NCBI GenBank assembly: GCA_035279665.1
Contig: DATEHI010000011.1
Span: 1 to 64,000, forward strand
Length of the DNA: 64,000 nucleotides
Direction: 5' to 3'
From: CF-13 sp035279665
GTDB lineage: Bacteria; Chloroflexota; Dormibacteria; CF-121
Shown here: one piece after another, positions 49,628 through 58,135 of the stretch
How the letters are laid out: each line of letters begins with the position of its first letter
Numbering within the stretch: the stretch's first letter is position 1
Made by a program: the position numbers and the translations under genes
The notes under the pieces: generated by a model
What the model was told of the DNA's origin: nothing
Databases searched by the model: none
What the model saw: the letters and a program-made list of their open reading frames with translations, nothing else

Positions 49628-52078
49628 TTACTCTTCGGCCTCCTCCGTGCCGCCCACGCCGGCAATGGTGGCGACGGTATCGCCTTCATCGAGCCGCATG
49701 ATGATGACGCCCTGGGTCTGTCGTCCGGCCACGCGGATGTTCTCAATCGGCGTGCGGATCACCTGGCCGCCTTCGGAGATGACGATCAGCTGTTCCTCCT
49801 CGGGGTTGACGACCACGCGCATCCCGACCAGGGGACCGGTGCGATCCGTGACGGCCATCGTATAGACGCCCTGCCCGCCGCGGGAATGCGCCGGGTACTC
49901 GGCCAGCGGCGTGAGCTTGCCGTAACCCCTGGCCGAGACGACCAGCAGGTGGGCGTCTTTGCGTACGATGTCGAAGCCGGCTACCAGCGCGTCTTTGCGC
50001 AAAGTGATGCCGCGCACCCCGGTGGTGTCGCGGCCCATCGGGCGAACCTGCTTCTCGCTGAAGCGCACGGCTTTGCCGTCGGTGGTGGCGATGATGAGCT
50101 CATCCCCGCCCGAGCTGAGCTTGACCCAGTTCAACTCATCACCTTCGGTCAGGTTGATGGCGATCAGGCCATTGCGCCGCACCTGGCTGTAGAGCCGCGC
50201 CGGCGTCTTCTTGATGGTGCCTTGCTTGGTCACCATCACGAGGTACCGGTCTTCCGCCCAGTCGGTGATGCCGATCACGGCGGTGATCTTGTCCTTGGGG
50301 TCGATGTCGATGAGGTTTGCCGCCGGCAATCCCTTGGCCTGCCGGTTGACATCGGGGATCTCATGAACTCGAAGGCGGAAGACCGACCCGTGGTTCGTGA
50401 AGAAGAGCATGTCGGAGTGCGTGGAGGCAATCGCCAGGTGCTCCACGAAGTCGGACTCGACGCGGGCCGCCCCGAGGATCCCTTTGCCGCCGCGACGTTG
50501 CGGCCGGTAGGTCGTTGCCGGTACGCGCTTGACGTAGCCGCGGTGGGTAAGCGTGACGACCACGTCTTCCTTGGGAACCAGGTCTTCTTCGTTGAGCTCA
50601 ACCGAGCCCTGGAAGTCGAGCGTGGTCCGGCGAGGATCGCCGTACTTCTTCTTGAGCTCGGCCAGATCGTCCTTGATCAGCATCATGATTTTCGCTTCGT
50701 GCTGAAGGAGGTCTTCGAGGTAGGCGATTCGCTTGATGACCTCCTCGTACTCTTCCATGACTTTGTTGCGCTCGAGGCGGGTCAGGCGGCCGAGCCGCAT
50801 GTCGATGATGGCCTTCGATTGCCGCTCGGAGAGCTTGAAGCGCTCCTGCAGACGTTCCTGCGCGGTCTTCTCGTCCTGCGACTCGCGGATCGTCTTGATC
50901 ACAGCATCGAGGTTATCGAGGGCGATCTTGAGGCCTTCGAGGAGGTGGGCCCGGTCTCGCGCACGCTCGAGCTCGTAGCGGGTCCGGCGTGTGATCACGT
51001 CACGGCGATGGTCGACGTGATGCTGGAGCAGGGCCTTGAGGTTGAGCACGAGCGGCCGGCCGTCTACCAGCGCCAGCGAAATCACCCCGAAGGTGGTCTG
51101 CAGCGCGGTGTGCTTATAGAGGTTGTTGAGGACGGTGAGCGCGCGAGCATCCTTCTTCAGCTCGATGACGATCCGCATGCCCTGACGGTCGGATTCGTCG
51201 TTGAGATCCGCGATACCTTCCAGCTTCCGCTCGCCGACGAGCTCCGCGATGCGCGCGACCAGGGTGGCCTTGTTGACCATGTAGGGGATCTCGGTGATGA
51301 TGATCCGCTCGCGACCGTTCTTGGCCTCTTCGAAGGTGTGGCGCGCCCGCACGATCAGGCGACCGTGGCCGGTGCCGTAGGCGGCAGCGATCCCTTCACG
51401 ACCGATGATGATCCCGCCGGTCGGAAAGTCCGGTCCCTTGACCAGCTTCATCAGGTCCTCGGTGGTCGCATCTGGATGCTCGATGAGATAGATCTCCGCG
51501 TCGCAGACCTCACCGAGGTTGTGCGGCGGAATGTTAGTCGTCATGCCGACCGCGATGCCCGATGAGCCGTTGAGCATCAGGTTCGGCAAGCGGGCGGGCA
51601 GCACGAGCGGCTCCTGCCGTGTCGCGGAATAGTTGTCGCCGAAGTCGACGGTGTCCTTCTCGAGGTCGACCAGCAACTCAGCGGCGATCGGGGCGAGCCG
51701 GGCTTCGGTGTAGCGATAGGCGGCTGCCGAGTCGCCATCGATCGAGCCGAAGTTCCCCTGGCCGTCGACCAGCGGGTAGCGCAGCGAGAAGTCCTGCGCC
51801 ATTCGCACCAGGCTGTCGTAGACGGACATGTCGCCATGGGGGTGGTAGTGCTTGAGGACTTCGCCGATGATGGCAGCGCACTTCTGATAGCGGGCGCCGG
51901 GGGTCATGCCTTGCTCCTGCATCGCGTAAAGGATCCGGCGATGCACGGGCTTGAGCCCGTCGCGCGCGTCCGGCAGCGCCCGGCTGACGATGACGCTCAT
52001 CGCGTAGTCCATGTAGCTCGAGCGCATCTCGTTCTCGAGCTGCAGCGGCAAGACCGTACCGATATTTAGTGGTTCCAT
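49628..52078 (-). CDS. gyrA: DNA gyrase subunit A
   Basis: 816 residues, standard length. SYMDYAMSVIVSRALPDARD, GLKPVHRRILYAM, HPHGDMSVYDSLVRMAQDFS, active-site Tyr in AAAYRYTEARLAP, GSSGIAVGMTTNIPPHN. The C-terminal beta-pinwheel contains the GyrA box (QRRGGKG), which distinguishes gyrase from topoisomerase IV. Works with GyrB (gene at 54456) to introduce negative supercoils. Confidence 0.97.
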   Translation of the reverse strand: MEPLNIGTVLPLQLENEMRSSYMDYAMSVIVSRALPDARDGLKPVHRRILYAMQEQGMTPGARYQKCAAIIGEVLKHYHPHGDMSVYDSLVRMAQDFSLRYPLVDGQGNFGSIDGDSAAAYRYTEARLAPIAAELLVDLEKDTVDFGDNYSATRQEPLVLPARLPNLMLNGSSGIAVGMTTNIPPHNLGEVCDAEIYLIEHPDATTEDLMKLVKGPDFPTGGIIIGREGIAAAYGTGHGRLIVRARHTFEEAKNGRERIIITEIPYMVNKATLVARIAELVGERKLEGIADLNDESDRQGMRIVIELKKDARALTVLNNLYKHTALQTTFGVISLALVDGRPLVLNLKALLQHHVDHRRDVITRRTRYELERARDRAHLLEGLKIALDNLDAVIKTIRESQDEKTAQERLQERFKLSERQSKAIIDMRLGRLTRLERNKVMEEYEEVIKRIAYLEDLLQHEAKIMMLIKDDLAELKKKYGDPRRTTLDFQGSVELNEEDLVPKEDVVVTLTHRGYVKRVPATTYRPQRRGGKGILGAARVESDFVEHLAIASTHSDMLFFTNHGSVFRLRVHEIPDVNRQAKGLPAANLIDIDPKDKITAVIGITDWAEDRYLVMVTKQGTIKKTPARLYSQVRRNGLIAINLTEGDELNWVKLSSGGDELIIATTDGKAVRFSEKQVRPMGRDTTGVRGITLRKDALVAGFDIVRKDAHLLVVSARGYGKLTPLAEYPAHSRGGQGVYTMAVTDRTGPLVGMRVVVNPEEEQLIVISEGGQVIRTPIENIRVAGRQTQGVIIMRLDEGDTVATIAGVGGTEEAEE

Positions 52079-52106
52079 TTAGACCTCTCGGCGCAGAAGT
52101 GGGTGC

Positions 52107-53393
52107 TTAATTATCGTCAAAGCGCTTGAGGACGATACAAGCATTCTGGCCGCCGAAGCCGAACGAGTTCGACATCGCGACCTCGATCTCATGGCGGCGC
52201 GGCTCATTGGGTACGTAGTCCAGGTCGCAGTCTGGATCCGGGTGTTCGAGGTTGATGGTGGGGTGCACCATGCCATGGTTGATGCTGAGGATCGAGGCGA
52301 TCGCCTCGACGGCACCAGCAGCCCCGAGTAGGTGGCCGATCATCGACTTCGTGCTCGAGATCGGAATCCGGCGGGCCCGGTCTCCCATTACCCGCTTGAT
52401 CGCGGCGGTCTCGGACTTGTCATTGAGTTGCGTCGAGGTGCCATGGGCGTTGATGTAGTCGACATCCTCGGGGCCGATGTGCGCATCCTCGAGCGCCTTC
52501 GCCATGGCCCGCGCGGGACCGTCCCCGTCTTCTTCGGGCATCACGATGTGAAAGGCATCGTCGGTGACGGCAAAGCCGATGATCTCGCCGTAAATCTCGG
52601 CGTTGCGGCCCTCGGCGTGTTCCAGCGTCTCCAGGACCAGCATGCCGGCCCCCTCACCGGGGACGAAGCCGTCACGATGCGCGTCGAATGGGCGGCTCGC
52701 CTTGGTGGGGTCCTCCGAATAGGTCGACAGGACTTTCATCGCCGCGAACGACGCGAGCCCGAAGCGGCACAGGTTCGCCTCCGCACCGCCCGCGAGCATC
52801 ACCTCCGCGTCTCCGCGCTGCAGCACCCGATAGGCGTTGCCCAGGGCCTGGGTTGACGCGGCACAGGCGGTGGTGTCGGTGTTGTTGGGACCCTCGAGCC
52901 CGAACTGGATCGCGATCTGGCAGGAGGCCATGTTCGGGATCACACGGGGCACGAAGAAGGGTGAAATCCGGTCCGGGCCGCGCTCCCCGCGGAGCGCGAA
53001 GGCCTCGATCTCTTCCGAGATCTCCTTGAAGCCGCCGATGCCGGTGCCCACCTCGCAGCCGATGCGAGTCCGGTCCTCCTTCGCCAGCTCGAGACCGGAC
53101 TGATCGATGGCCATTTTGGCGGCAGCCACCCCGACCTGGCTGAAGCGGGCCATCCGCTTGGCTTCCTTGAAGTCCATGTACTTTCGCGGATCGAAGTTCT
53201 TGAGCTCCGCCACCGTCTTGACCGGCAGGTCGGAGACGTCGAAGGTGGTCGCGATCCCCAGTCCGGACCGTCCCTCGATCAGGCTGTCCCAGAACTCGGT
53301 CAGGTTGTTGCCGTTTGGTGCAAGAACTCCCATGCCGGTCACGACCACACGATGCTCCGGACGCGCCCCATTCCGGAACCCATTCCCCGCCAT
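52107..53393 (-). CDS. fabF: Beta-ketoacyl-ACP synthase II (copy 3)
   Basis: 428 residues. Catalytic Cys in DTTACAASTQALGNAYRVL, His in YINAHGTSTQLND, His in SSTKSMIGHLLGAAGAVEA; ends SNSFGFGGQNACIVLKRF. The Cys region (ACAAST) differs from copies 1 and 2 and is closer to standard FabF outliers. It follows plsX by four bases (plsX-fabF order), so it may serve phospholipid-directed acyl supply. Confidence 0.93.
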   Translation of the reverse strand: MAGNGFRNGARPEHRVVVTGMGVLAPNGNNLTEFWDSLIEGRSGLGIATTFDVSDLPVKTVAELKNFDPRKYMDFKEAKRMARFSQVGVAAAKMAIDQSGLELAKEDRTRIGCEVGTGIGGFKEISEEIEAFALRGERGPDRISPFFVPRVIPNMASCQIAIQFGLEGPNNTDTTACAASTQALGNAYRVLQRGDAEVMLAGGAEANLCRFGLASFAAMKVLSTYSEDPTKASRPFDAHRDGFVPGEGAGMLVLETLEHAEGRNAEIYGEIIGFAVTDDAFHIVMPEEDGDGPARAMAKALEDAHIGPEDVDYINAHGTSTQLNDKSETAAIKRVMGDRARRIPISSTKSMIGHLLGAAGAVEAIASILSINHGMVHPTINLEHPDPDCDLDYVPNEPRRHEIEVAMSNSFGFGGQNACIVLKRFDDN

Positions 53394-53397
53394 GGAA

Positions 53398-54435
53398 TCA
53401 TGTTACGAGAGGGGCACTATTCGGCGCGGATTGTTGCGCCCCGACGATCGACGGTACCGCCGCGGCGATGGTCGGAACCACCTGGCGGTCGACAGCGTCG
53501 CGCGCCACCCGGACCGCATTGTAGGTGGCGCGGGCATCTGAGCGGCCGTGCGCGATCACCGCCACCCCGTTGACGCCCAGGAGAAGAGCCCCGCCGAACT
53601 CGCGCCAATCGGCGCGCCGCCGGACGGCTCGCAGCTTGGGGCGAATCAGCAGCCCACCGAGGGTCGCGACCGGGTCGCCCTTCACCGCGTCCCGCATGCT
53701 CTGGAAGACGAAGTCCGCGGCACCCTCAGCGGTCTTGATCAGGATGTTGCCGCTGAAGCCGTCGGTGACCACGACATCGGCCTTGCCTTTGAATATGTCC
53801 TTGCCTTCGATGTTGCCAATGAAATTGATCCCTTGTAGCGCGCGGAGCAGTGGTTGCGTCGCCTGTACCAACTGGTTGCCCTTGCCGGCCTCCTCGCCGT
53901 TGCTGAGCAACGCCACCCGTGGGGTCTTGAGACCCATCAGCTTCTCCGCGTAGATGCTCCCCATCAGCGCGTACTGGACGAGGTGCTCTGGCTTGGCATC
54001 GGTGTTGGCGCCGACGTCCAGCAGAAAGCAGTTCTGTCCCGTCGCGGTCGGAATGATGGAGCCTATCGCCGGGCGATCGATGCCGCGAATCCGGTGAAGT
54101 CCGAAGAGCGCGGCGGCCATCACCGCACCGCTGTTGCCTGCACTGACGAAGCCGCCGGCACGTCCGTCCTCGACCATCGTGCAGGCCCGGACAATCGACG
54201 AGTTCTTCTTAGTTCGGACCGCTTGCGCTGGATGCTCGTCCATGGCGATCACCTCGGGGGCATCCTCGATCTGCGCCCACTTCCCGGCGCCGGCTGCGGC
54301 GAGGGCGGCATCAACCTTCTCCTTGACGCCGACGAAGATCACCTCGACCCCGAGCTCGCGGTGCGCCTGCACGCCGCCGGCTACCACCTGGTCGGGAGCG
54401 AAATCACCACCCATCGCATCGAGCGCGATTTTCAT
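53398..54435 (-). CDS. plsX: Phosphate acyltransferase PlsX
   Basis: 345 residues. MKIALDAMGGDFAPDQVVAG, SSIVRACTMVEDGRAGGFVS, AGNSGAVMAAALFGL, FLLDVGANTDAKPEHLVQYA, LLSNGEEAGKGN, VVTDGFSGNILIKTAEG. Makes acyl-phosphate from acyl-ACP for membrane phospholipid synthesis. It is immediately followed by fabF copy 3. Confidence 0.96.
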   Translation of the reverse strand: MKIALDAMGGDFAPDQVVAGGVQAHRELGVEVIFVGVKEKVDAALAAAGAGKWAQIEDAPEVIAMDEHPAQAVRTKKNSSIVRACTMVEDGRAGGFVSAGNSGAVMAAALFGLHRIRGIDRPAIGSIIPTATGQNCFLLDVGANTDAKPEHLVQYALMGSIYAEKLMGLKTPRVALLSNGEEAGKGNQLVQATQPLLRALQGINFIGNIEGKDIFKGKADVVVTDGFSGNILIKTAEGAADFVFQSMRDAVKGDPVATLGGLLIRPKLRAVRRRADWREFGGALLLGVNGVAVIAHGRSDARATYNAVRVARDAVDRQVVPTIAAAVPSIVGAQQSAPNSAPLVT

Positions 54436-54455
54436 CGTGGACCCGGGCGGGAGCG

Positions 54456-57400
54456 CTAGATGTCCAGGTTGCGCACGGTCTTGGCGTGCGTCTGGATGAA
54501 TCGCTTGCGGGGATCGACATCGTTGCCCATCAAGACATCGAAGATCTTGTCTGCCTCCACCGCATCTTCGATCTCGACGCGCAGCAGCATGCGGTTCTGT
54601 GGGTTCATGGTGGTTTCCCAGAGCTGCTCGGGGTTCATCTCACCGAGACCTTTGTAGCGAGCGACTTCCGGCTTTCCGGTCATCTGCGCAAGCTTCCGAT
54701 TCTTCTGTTCATCGGTATAGGCGTAGCTGATCTCTTTGCCCCGTGTGATCTTGTAGAGCGGCGGCTGCGCGATGTAGAGATATCGACCTGTGATCACCTG
54801 CGGCATGTAGCGGAAGAAGAAAGTGAGCAACAGCGTGCGAATGTGCGAACCATCGACGTCAGCGTCGGTATTGTGAGCGGCGAGTCCACCTACTCCGCAA
54901 ATGAAGTTCTCATCGCCTTCAACCGAGAAGTCGTACACCCATTCGCCGGTTGGATCGAGCTTCTCAACCCGCTTGACGTCGAGTCCGGCGAGATCGCGGC
55001 CAGCACTGGTCCAGCCTTGTGCCTTCTCGAGAGGCCGGTTCATGTGCGCCACGAGCGGGGTTGCAAGAGGATGACGGCCCCATACCGGTAGTGTCCTCCG
55101 CAGCTGGTCCTTGCCACCGACCGAAAGGATGAAGAATGGCTGCTTGGTTTGGATCGGCAGTGATGGATCGGTCGAGGCGACTCCGTGCCTCAAGCTCGCA
55201 AAGATTCCAAGCTGCCCAAGAAGGTAGAGCAGCCCATCTTTCAACATCGCGGAGTTCGTCGTAACCGACCAGTTCGTCTTGCCGACGGTGCCGTCTCCGA
55301 GGAAGTAGCCCTCGAGGAAATCGAGCTGGAGATCTTCGGGAAGGTTCAGGACCACATCCGGCAAGCGCTTCTCGTGAGCCTTGCCACCAAGCCCCCAGGC
55401 TCGGAGTAGACGTGCGGCCATCACGCTGTGGAAATACAGCTTGATGCCAAGACTGTCGGGATCGTAATACGCTCGTGGCTTCTCGCCGAAAACATCCCAG
55501 ACGACCCGGCGGAGCTCTTCGAGGAACGGCTCGTCCTTACGCCCAAGGCTCAAGCTGACCTGGTGCTTGCTCATACTGCCCTCGGCGACGTACCAGCCGA
55601 GGAACCACATCAGTTCAGGCGTAATGCCCAGATAGCGATCAAAGACCTTATTCTCGTGTGCCCTCGGCACGATCTGGATGTCGTGCCCGATACCGAGCAG
55701 ATCCTCTTCCGTCAAGCCGTCCATCGGCTGATAGTCGCTGATGACTCGCCACCTAGCATTCTTGCTCGATGTATCTCGGTCGAGCTCCCTCTCGATCTTT
55801 GAGGGAAGCAACTGATGGGCGATCGGCTCACTCCAGCTAATAGCGCTCAAATACGACTCGAAGCGAGGCTGTATGGGCCTGGATCGACCGGTCTCCCATT
55901 CGCAGATAGTGGCTGCCTGCTTGACCCCAAGGGTATTCGCGACCGCTTGTAGCGTCTGCCGACCTGCGGCTCGATGTGATGCCAGTCGACGCCAGTCCGC
56001 TGCGGCGACGACGACACGCGGCTCTGTCCACAGTTCTGGAACATCGAGCCTGGCGAGCATGCGGCTTGCGGCGTGCGCCCGAGCACTCTCACCCTTCATA
56101 TAGAGGTCATCGGTTATTCCGGCACGGACGAACGTCTCGAGCAGATCGATGGGCCGCGGCTTGCCACGGCGCCGTGGCAACGACCGAGAAGCGACGAGCT
56201 GGTCGCCGACCTTCACTTCGCTGCCTCGCCGGAGTTTGATCTCCCCATCATCGAGGACATAGACGCTATGAGAGCCGGTCACCGCGATCGACCGTCCATA
56301 CCGGGTCGTAATCCTGTAGAGCGGTTCGTCATTGCGATGCCGGATCACCTCCTTCAGAGGCCGGAACCGCGTTTCTCCGGCACGCTCGTCGAACGAGATG
56401 ACTTTGTATCCGCGGTAATCTCGGCGCCCCTCCACGCATTCATCGATGAACGCGCCGATCTTGACCAGCTCGATTCGGCCATCGGCATGCTGCACGAGCG
56501 TCGGTTCCTTCCCGTCCACGCTCATGATGATCACGTGGTGATAGCGCAGCTTATTGATGTCGAATTTCTCTCCAACACCAGTGCCGAGCGCGGTGATGAG
56601 GTTGCGGATCTGCTCCGAGGTGAGGATCTTGTCTTCGCGGGCCTTCTCGACGTTGAGAATCTTGCCGCGTAACGGGAGGATCGCCTGGAAGCGGCGGTCG
56701 CGGGCGCCCTTCGCCGAGCCACCAGCGGAATCACCCTCCACGAGGTAGATCTCGCTGAGGCTCGGGTCGCGCTCTGAGCAGTCGGCCAGCTTGCCGGGTA
56801 GCGTCGACGATTCGAGCAGCGACTTGCGCTGCACCAGCTCTCGCGCACGCTTCGCCGCGTCACGAGCGCGAGCGGCCACCAGGCACTTCTCGATGATGCG
56901 CCGCGCATCGGGCGGGTTCTCTTCGAGGTACTGCGTGAAGGCGTCAGAGAAGACCGTCTCGACCTGACCGCGGACTTCGGAGTTGCCCAGCTTGGTCTTG
57001 GTTTGACCTTCGAACTGCGGCTCGCGCACCTTGACGCTGATCACGGCGGTCAAGCCCTCCCGCACGTCGTCGCCGGTGAGGTTCGGGTCCTGCTCGCGCA
57101 TCATGTTCGCCTTGCGCGCGTACTTGTTGAGCACCGATGTCAGCGCCGAGCGGAAGCCGGTGACGTGGCTGCCACCCTCGACGGTATTGATGTCATTGGC
57201 AAACGCGAGGACGTTCTCGGTGAAGCCCTGGTTGTACTGCAGCGCGATCTCGACCGTGTTCTCTTCGATCTCACGCTCGACGTGCAGCGGCCGCAGGTTG
57301 ACCCACCCCTTGTCGCGGTTGAGATACTTGACGAAGGCGCTGATGCCGCCTTCGAAATAGAAGGTGTAGTCCAGGTCGATGCGCTCGTCGCGCAGGAGAA

Positions 57401-58022
57401 TGGTCAGCCCCTTGTTGAGGAAGGCCAGCTCGCGCAAGCGGTGCGAGACGATGTCCCAATGAAAGCCGAGCTCTTCGAAGACCTCGGGATCCGGCCAGAA
57501 CCGAATGTAGGCCCCGGTGGTGTCGGCTTTGCCGACCACCTTTAACGGGGCGACGGGCGCACCCCGCCGGTATTCCTGGTAGTGCTGCTTGCCGTGGCGC
57601 ATGACGGTGACCTGCAACCGCTCGGAGAGCGCATTGACCACCGAAAGCCCGACGCCGTGCAGGCCGCCCGAGACTTTGTAGCCACCACCACCGAACTTTC
57701 CCCCGGCGTGCAGCTTGGTCATGACCACCTCGAGTGCCGGCTTGCCCTGGTCTTTCATGATGTCGACCGGGATGCCTCGGCCGTTGTCCGCGACCGACGC
57801 CGAGCCGTCCTGGTGGAGGGTTACCTCGATGCGGGTGCAGAAGCCCGCCAGGGCCTCGTCGATGGAGTTGTCCACGATCTCGTAGATGAGGTGGTGGAGA
57901 CCCCGGTTATCGGTGGACCCGATGTACATTCCGGGACGGCGTCTGACCGGCTCCAAACCCTCCAGAACCTGGATGGCCTTGGCGTCGTAGGCAGGCGTCG
58001 TTTTTTCCTTAGGATTCAGCAA
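54456..58022 (-). CDS. gyrB: DNA gyrase subunit B containing an intein
   Basis: 1188 residues from TTG 58022, of which 637 are GyrB extein and 551 (501-1051) intein. GHKL ATPase: IYEIVDNSIDEALAGF, VADNGRGIPVDI, GGLHGVGLSVVNALS. Toprim: YLVEGDSAGGSAKGARDRRF before the intein and TDADVDGSHIRTLLL after it. C-terminal ARYKGLGEMNPEQLWETTMN. The insertion falls between HHVIIM and TDADVDG, in the metal-binding heart of the Toprim domain, so gyrase works only after splicing. A TATAAT -10 (58036-58041) lies about 14 bases from the start codon. Confidence 0.97.
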   Translation of the reverse strand: MLNPKEKTTPAYDAKAIQVLEGLEPVRRRPGMYIGSTDNRGLHHLIYEIVDNSIDEALAGFCTRIEVTLHQDGSASVADNGRGIPVDIMKDQGKPALEVVMTKLHAGGKFGGGGYKVSGGLHGVGLSVVNALSERLQVTVMRHGKQHYQEYRRGAPVAPLKVVGKADTTGAYIRFWPDPEVFEELGFHWDIVSHRLRELAFLNKGLTILLRDERIDLDYTFYFEGGISAFVKYLNRDKGWVNLRPLHVEREIEENTVEIALQYNQGFTENVLAFANDINTVEGGSHVTGFRSALTSVLNKYARKANMMREQDPNLTGDDVREGLTAVISVKVREPQFEGQTKTKLGNSEVRGQVETVFSDAFTQYLEENPPDARRIIEKCLVAARARDAAKRARELVQRKSLLESSTLPGKLADCSERDPSLSEIYLVEGDSAGGSAKGARDRRFQAILPLRGKILNVEKAREDKILTSEQIRNLITALGTGVGEKFDINKLRYHHVIIMSVDGKEPTLVQHADGRIELVKIGAFIDECVEGRRDYRGYKVISFDERAGETRFRPLKEVIRHRNDEPLYRITTRYGRSIAVTGSHSVYVLDDGEIKLRRGSEVKVGDQLVASRSLPRRRGKPRPIDLLETFVRAGITDDLYMKGESARAHAASRMLARLDVPELWTEPRVVVAAADWRRLASHRAAGRQTLQAVANTLGVKQAATICEWETGRSRPIQPRFESYLSAISWSEPIAHQLLPSKIERELDRDTSSKNARWRVISDYQPMDGLTEEDLLGIGHDIQIVPRAHENKVFDRYLGITPELMWFLGWYVAEGSMSKHQVSLSLGRKDEPFLEELRRVVWDVFGEKPRAYYDPDSLGIKLYFHSVMAARLLRAWGLGGKAHEKRLPDVVLNLPEDLQLDFLEGYFLGDGTVGKTNWSVTTNSAMLKDGLLYLLGQLGIFASLRHGVASTDPSLPIQTKQPFFILSVGGKDQLRRTLPVWGRHPLATPLVAHMNRPLEKAQGWTSAGRDLAGLDVKRVEKLDPTGEWVYDFSVEGDENFICGVGGLAAHNTDADVDGSHIRTLLLTFFFRYMPQVITGRYLYIAQPPLYKITRGKEISYAYTDEQKNRKLAQMTGKPEVARYKGLGEMNPEQLWETTMNPQNRMLLRVEIEDAVEADKIFDVLMGNDVDPRKRFIQTHAKTVRNLDI
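54870..56522 (-). other. GyrB intein with LAGLIDADG homing endonuclease
   Basis: Residues 501-1051 of the gyrB product. N-terminal splice residue Ser1 (SVDGKEPTLV), block B SIAVTGSHSVYVLDDGEIK with the TxxH histidine, block F/G VYDFSVEGDENFICGVGG and terminal LAAHN (His-Asn), +1 residue Thr. The two endonuclease motifs are LGWYVAEGS (~808-816) and LEGYFLGDGT (~903-912), both with the acidic residue, so it may be an active endonuclease. Between ~690 and 730 lies an XRE-like helix-turn-helix (LQAVANTLGVKQAATICEWE). Splicing from Ser1 with +1 Thr is a less usual but allowed combination. Confidence 0.92.
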
Positions 58023-58035
58023 ATCGCGTATTCAA

Positions 58036-58078
58036 ATTATACCCAATGTGGGCGCCAAAATTGACGCTTGTGGGCGCC
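58036..58078 (-). promoter_or_regulatory. gyrB promoter and flanking direct repeats
   Basis: TATAAT (complement of 58036-58041) ends 14 bases before the TTG start, giving a nearly leaderless mRNA. Upstream, TGTGGGCGCC occurs at 58047-58056 and 58069-58078, a 22-bp period, about two helical turns, across the -35 region. No good -35 is seen, so activation by a protein bound to these repeats is conceivable. Confidence 0.5.
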
Positions 58079-58135
58079 TAAAGTCGAGCCACAGGGCGGT
58101 GGGTTGGGGCCGGTGCCGTGCAGGGCTGCCGCCGG

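Noticed and set aside
49886..51565. 559-codon open frame on the plus strand opposite gyrA.
   Set aside because: It is antisense to a certain gyrA gene, has no recognisable domain, and arises from high GC and codon bias.
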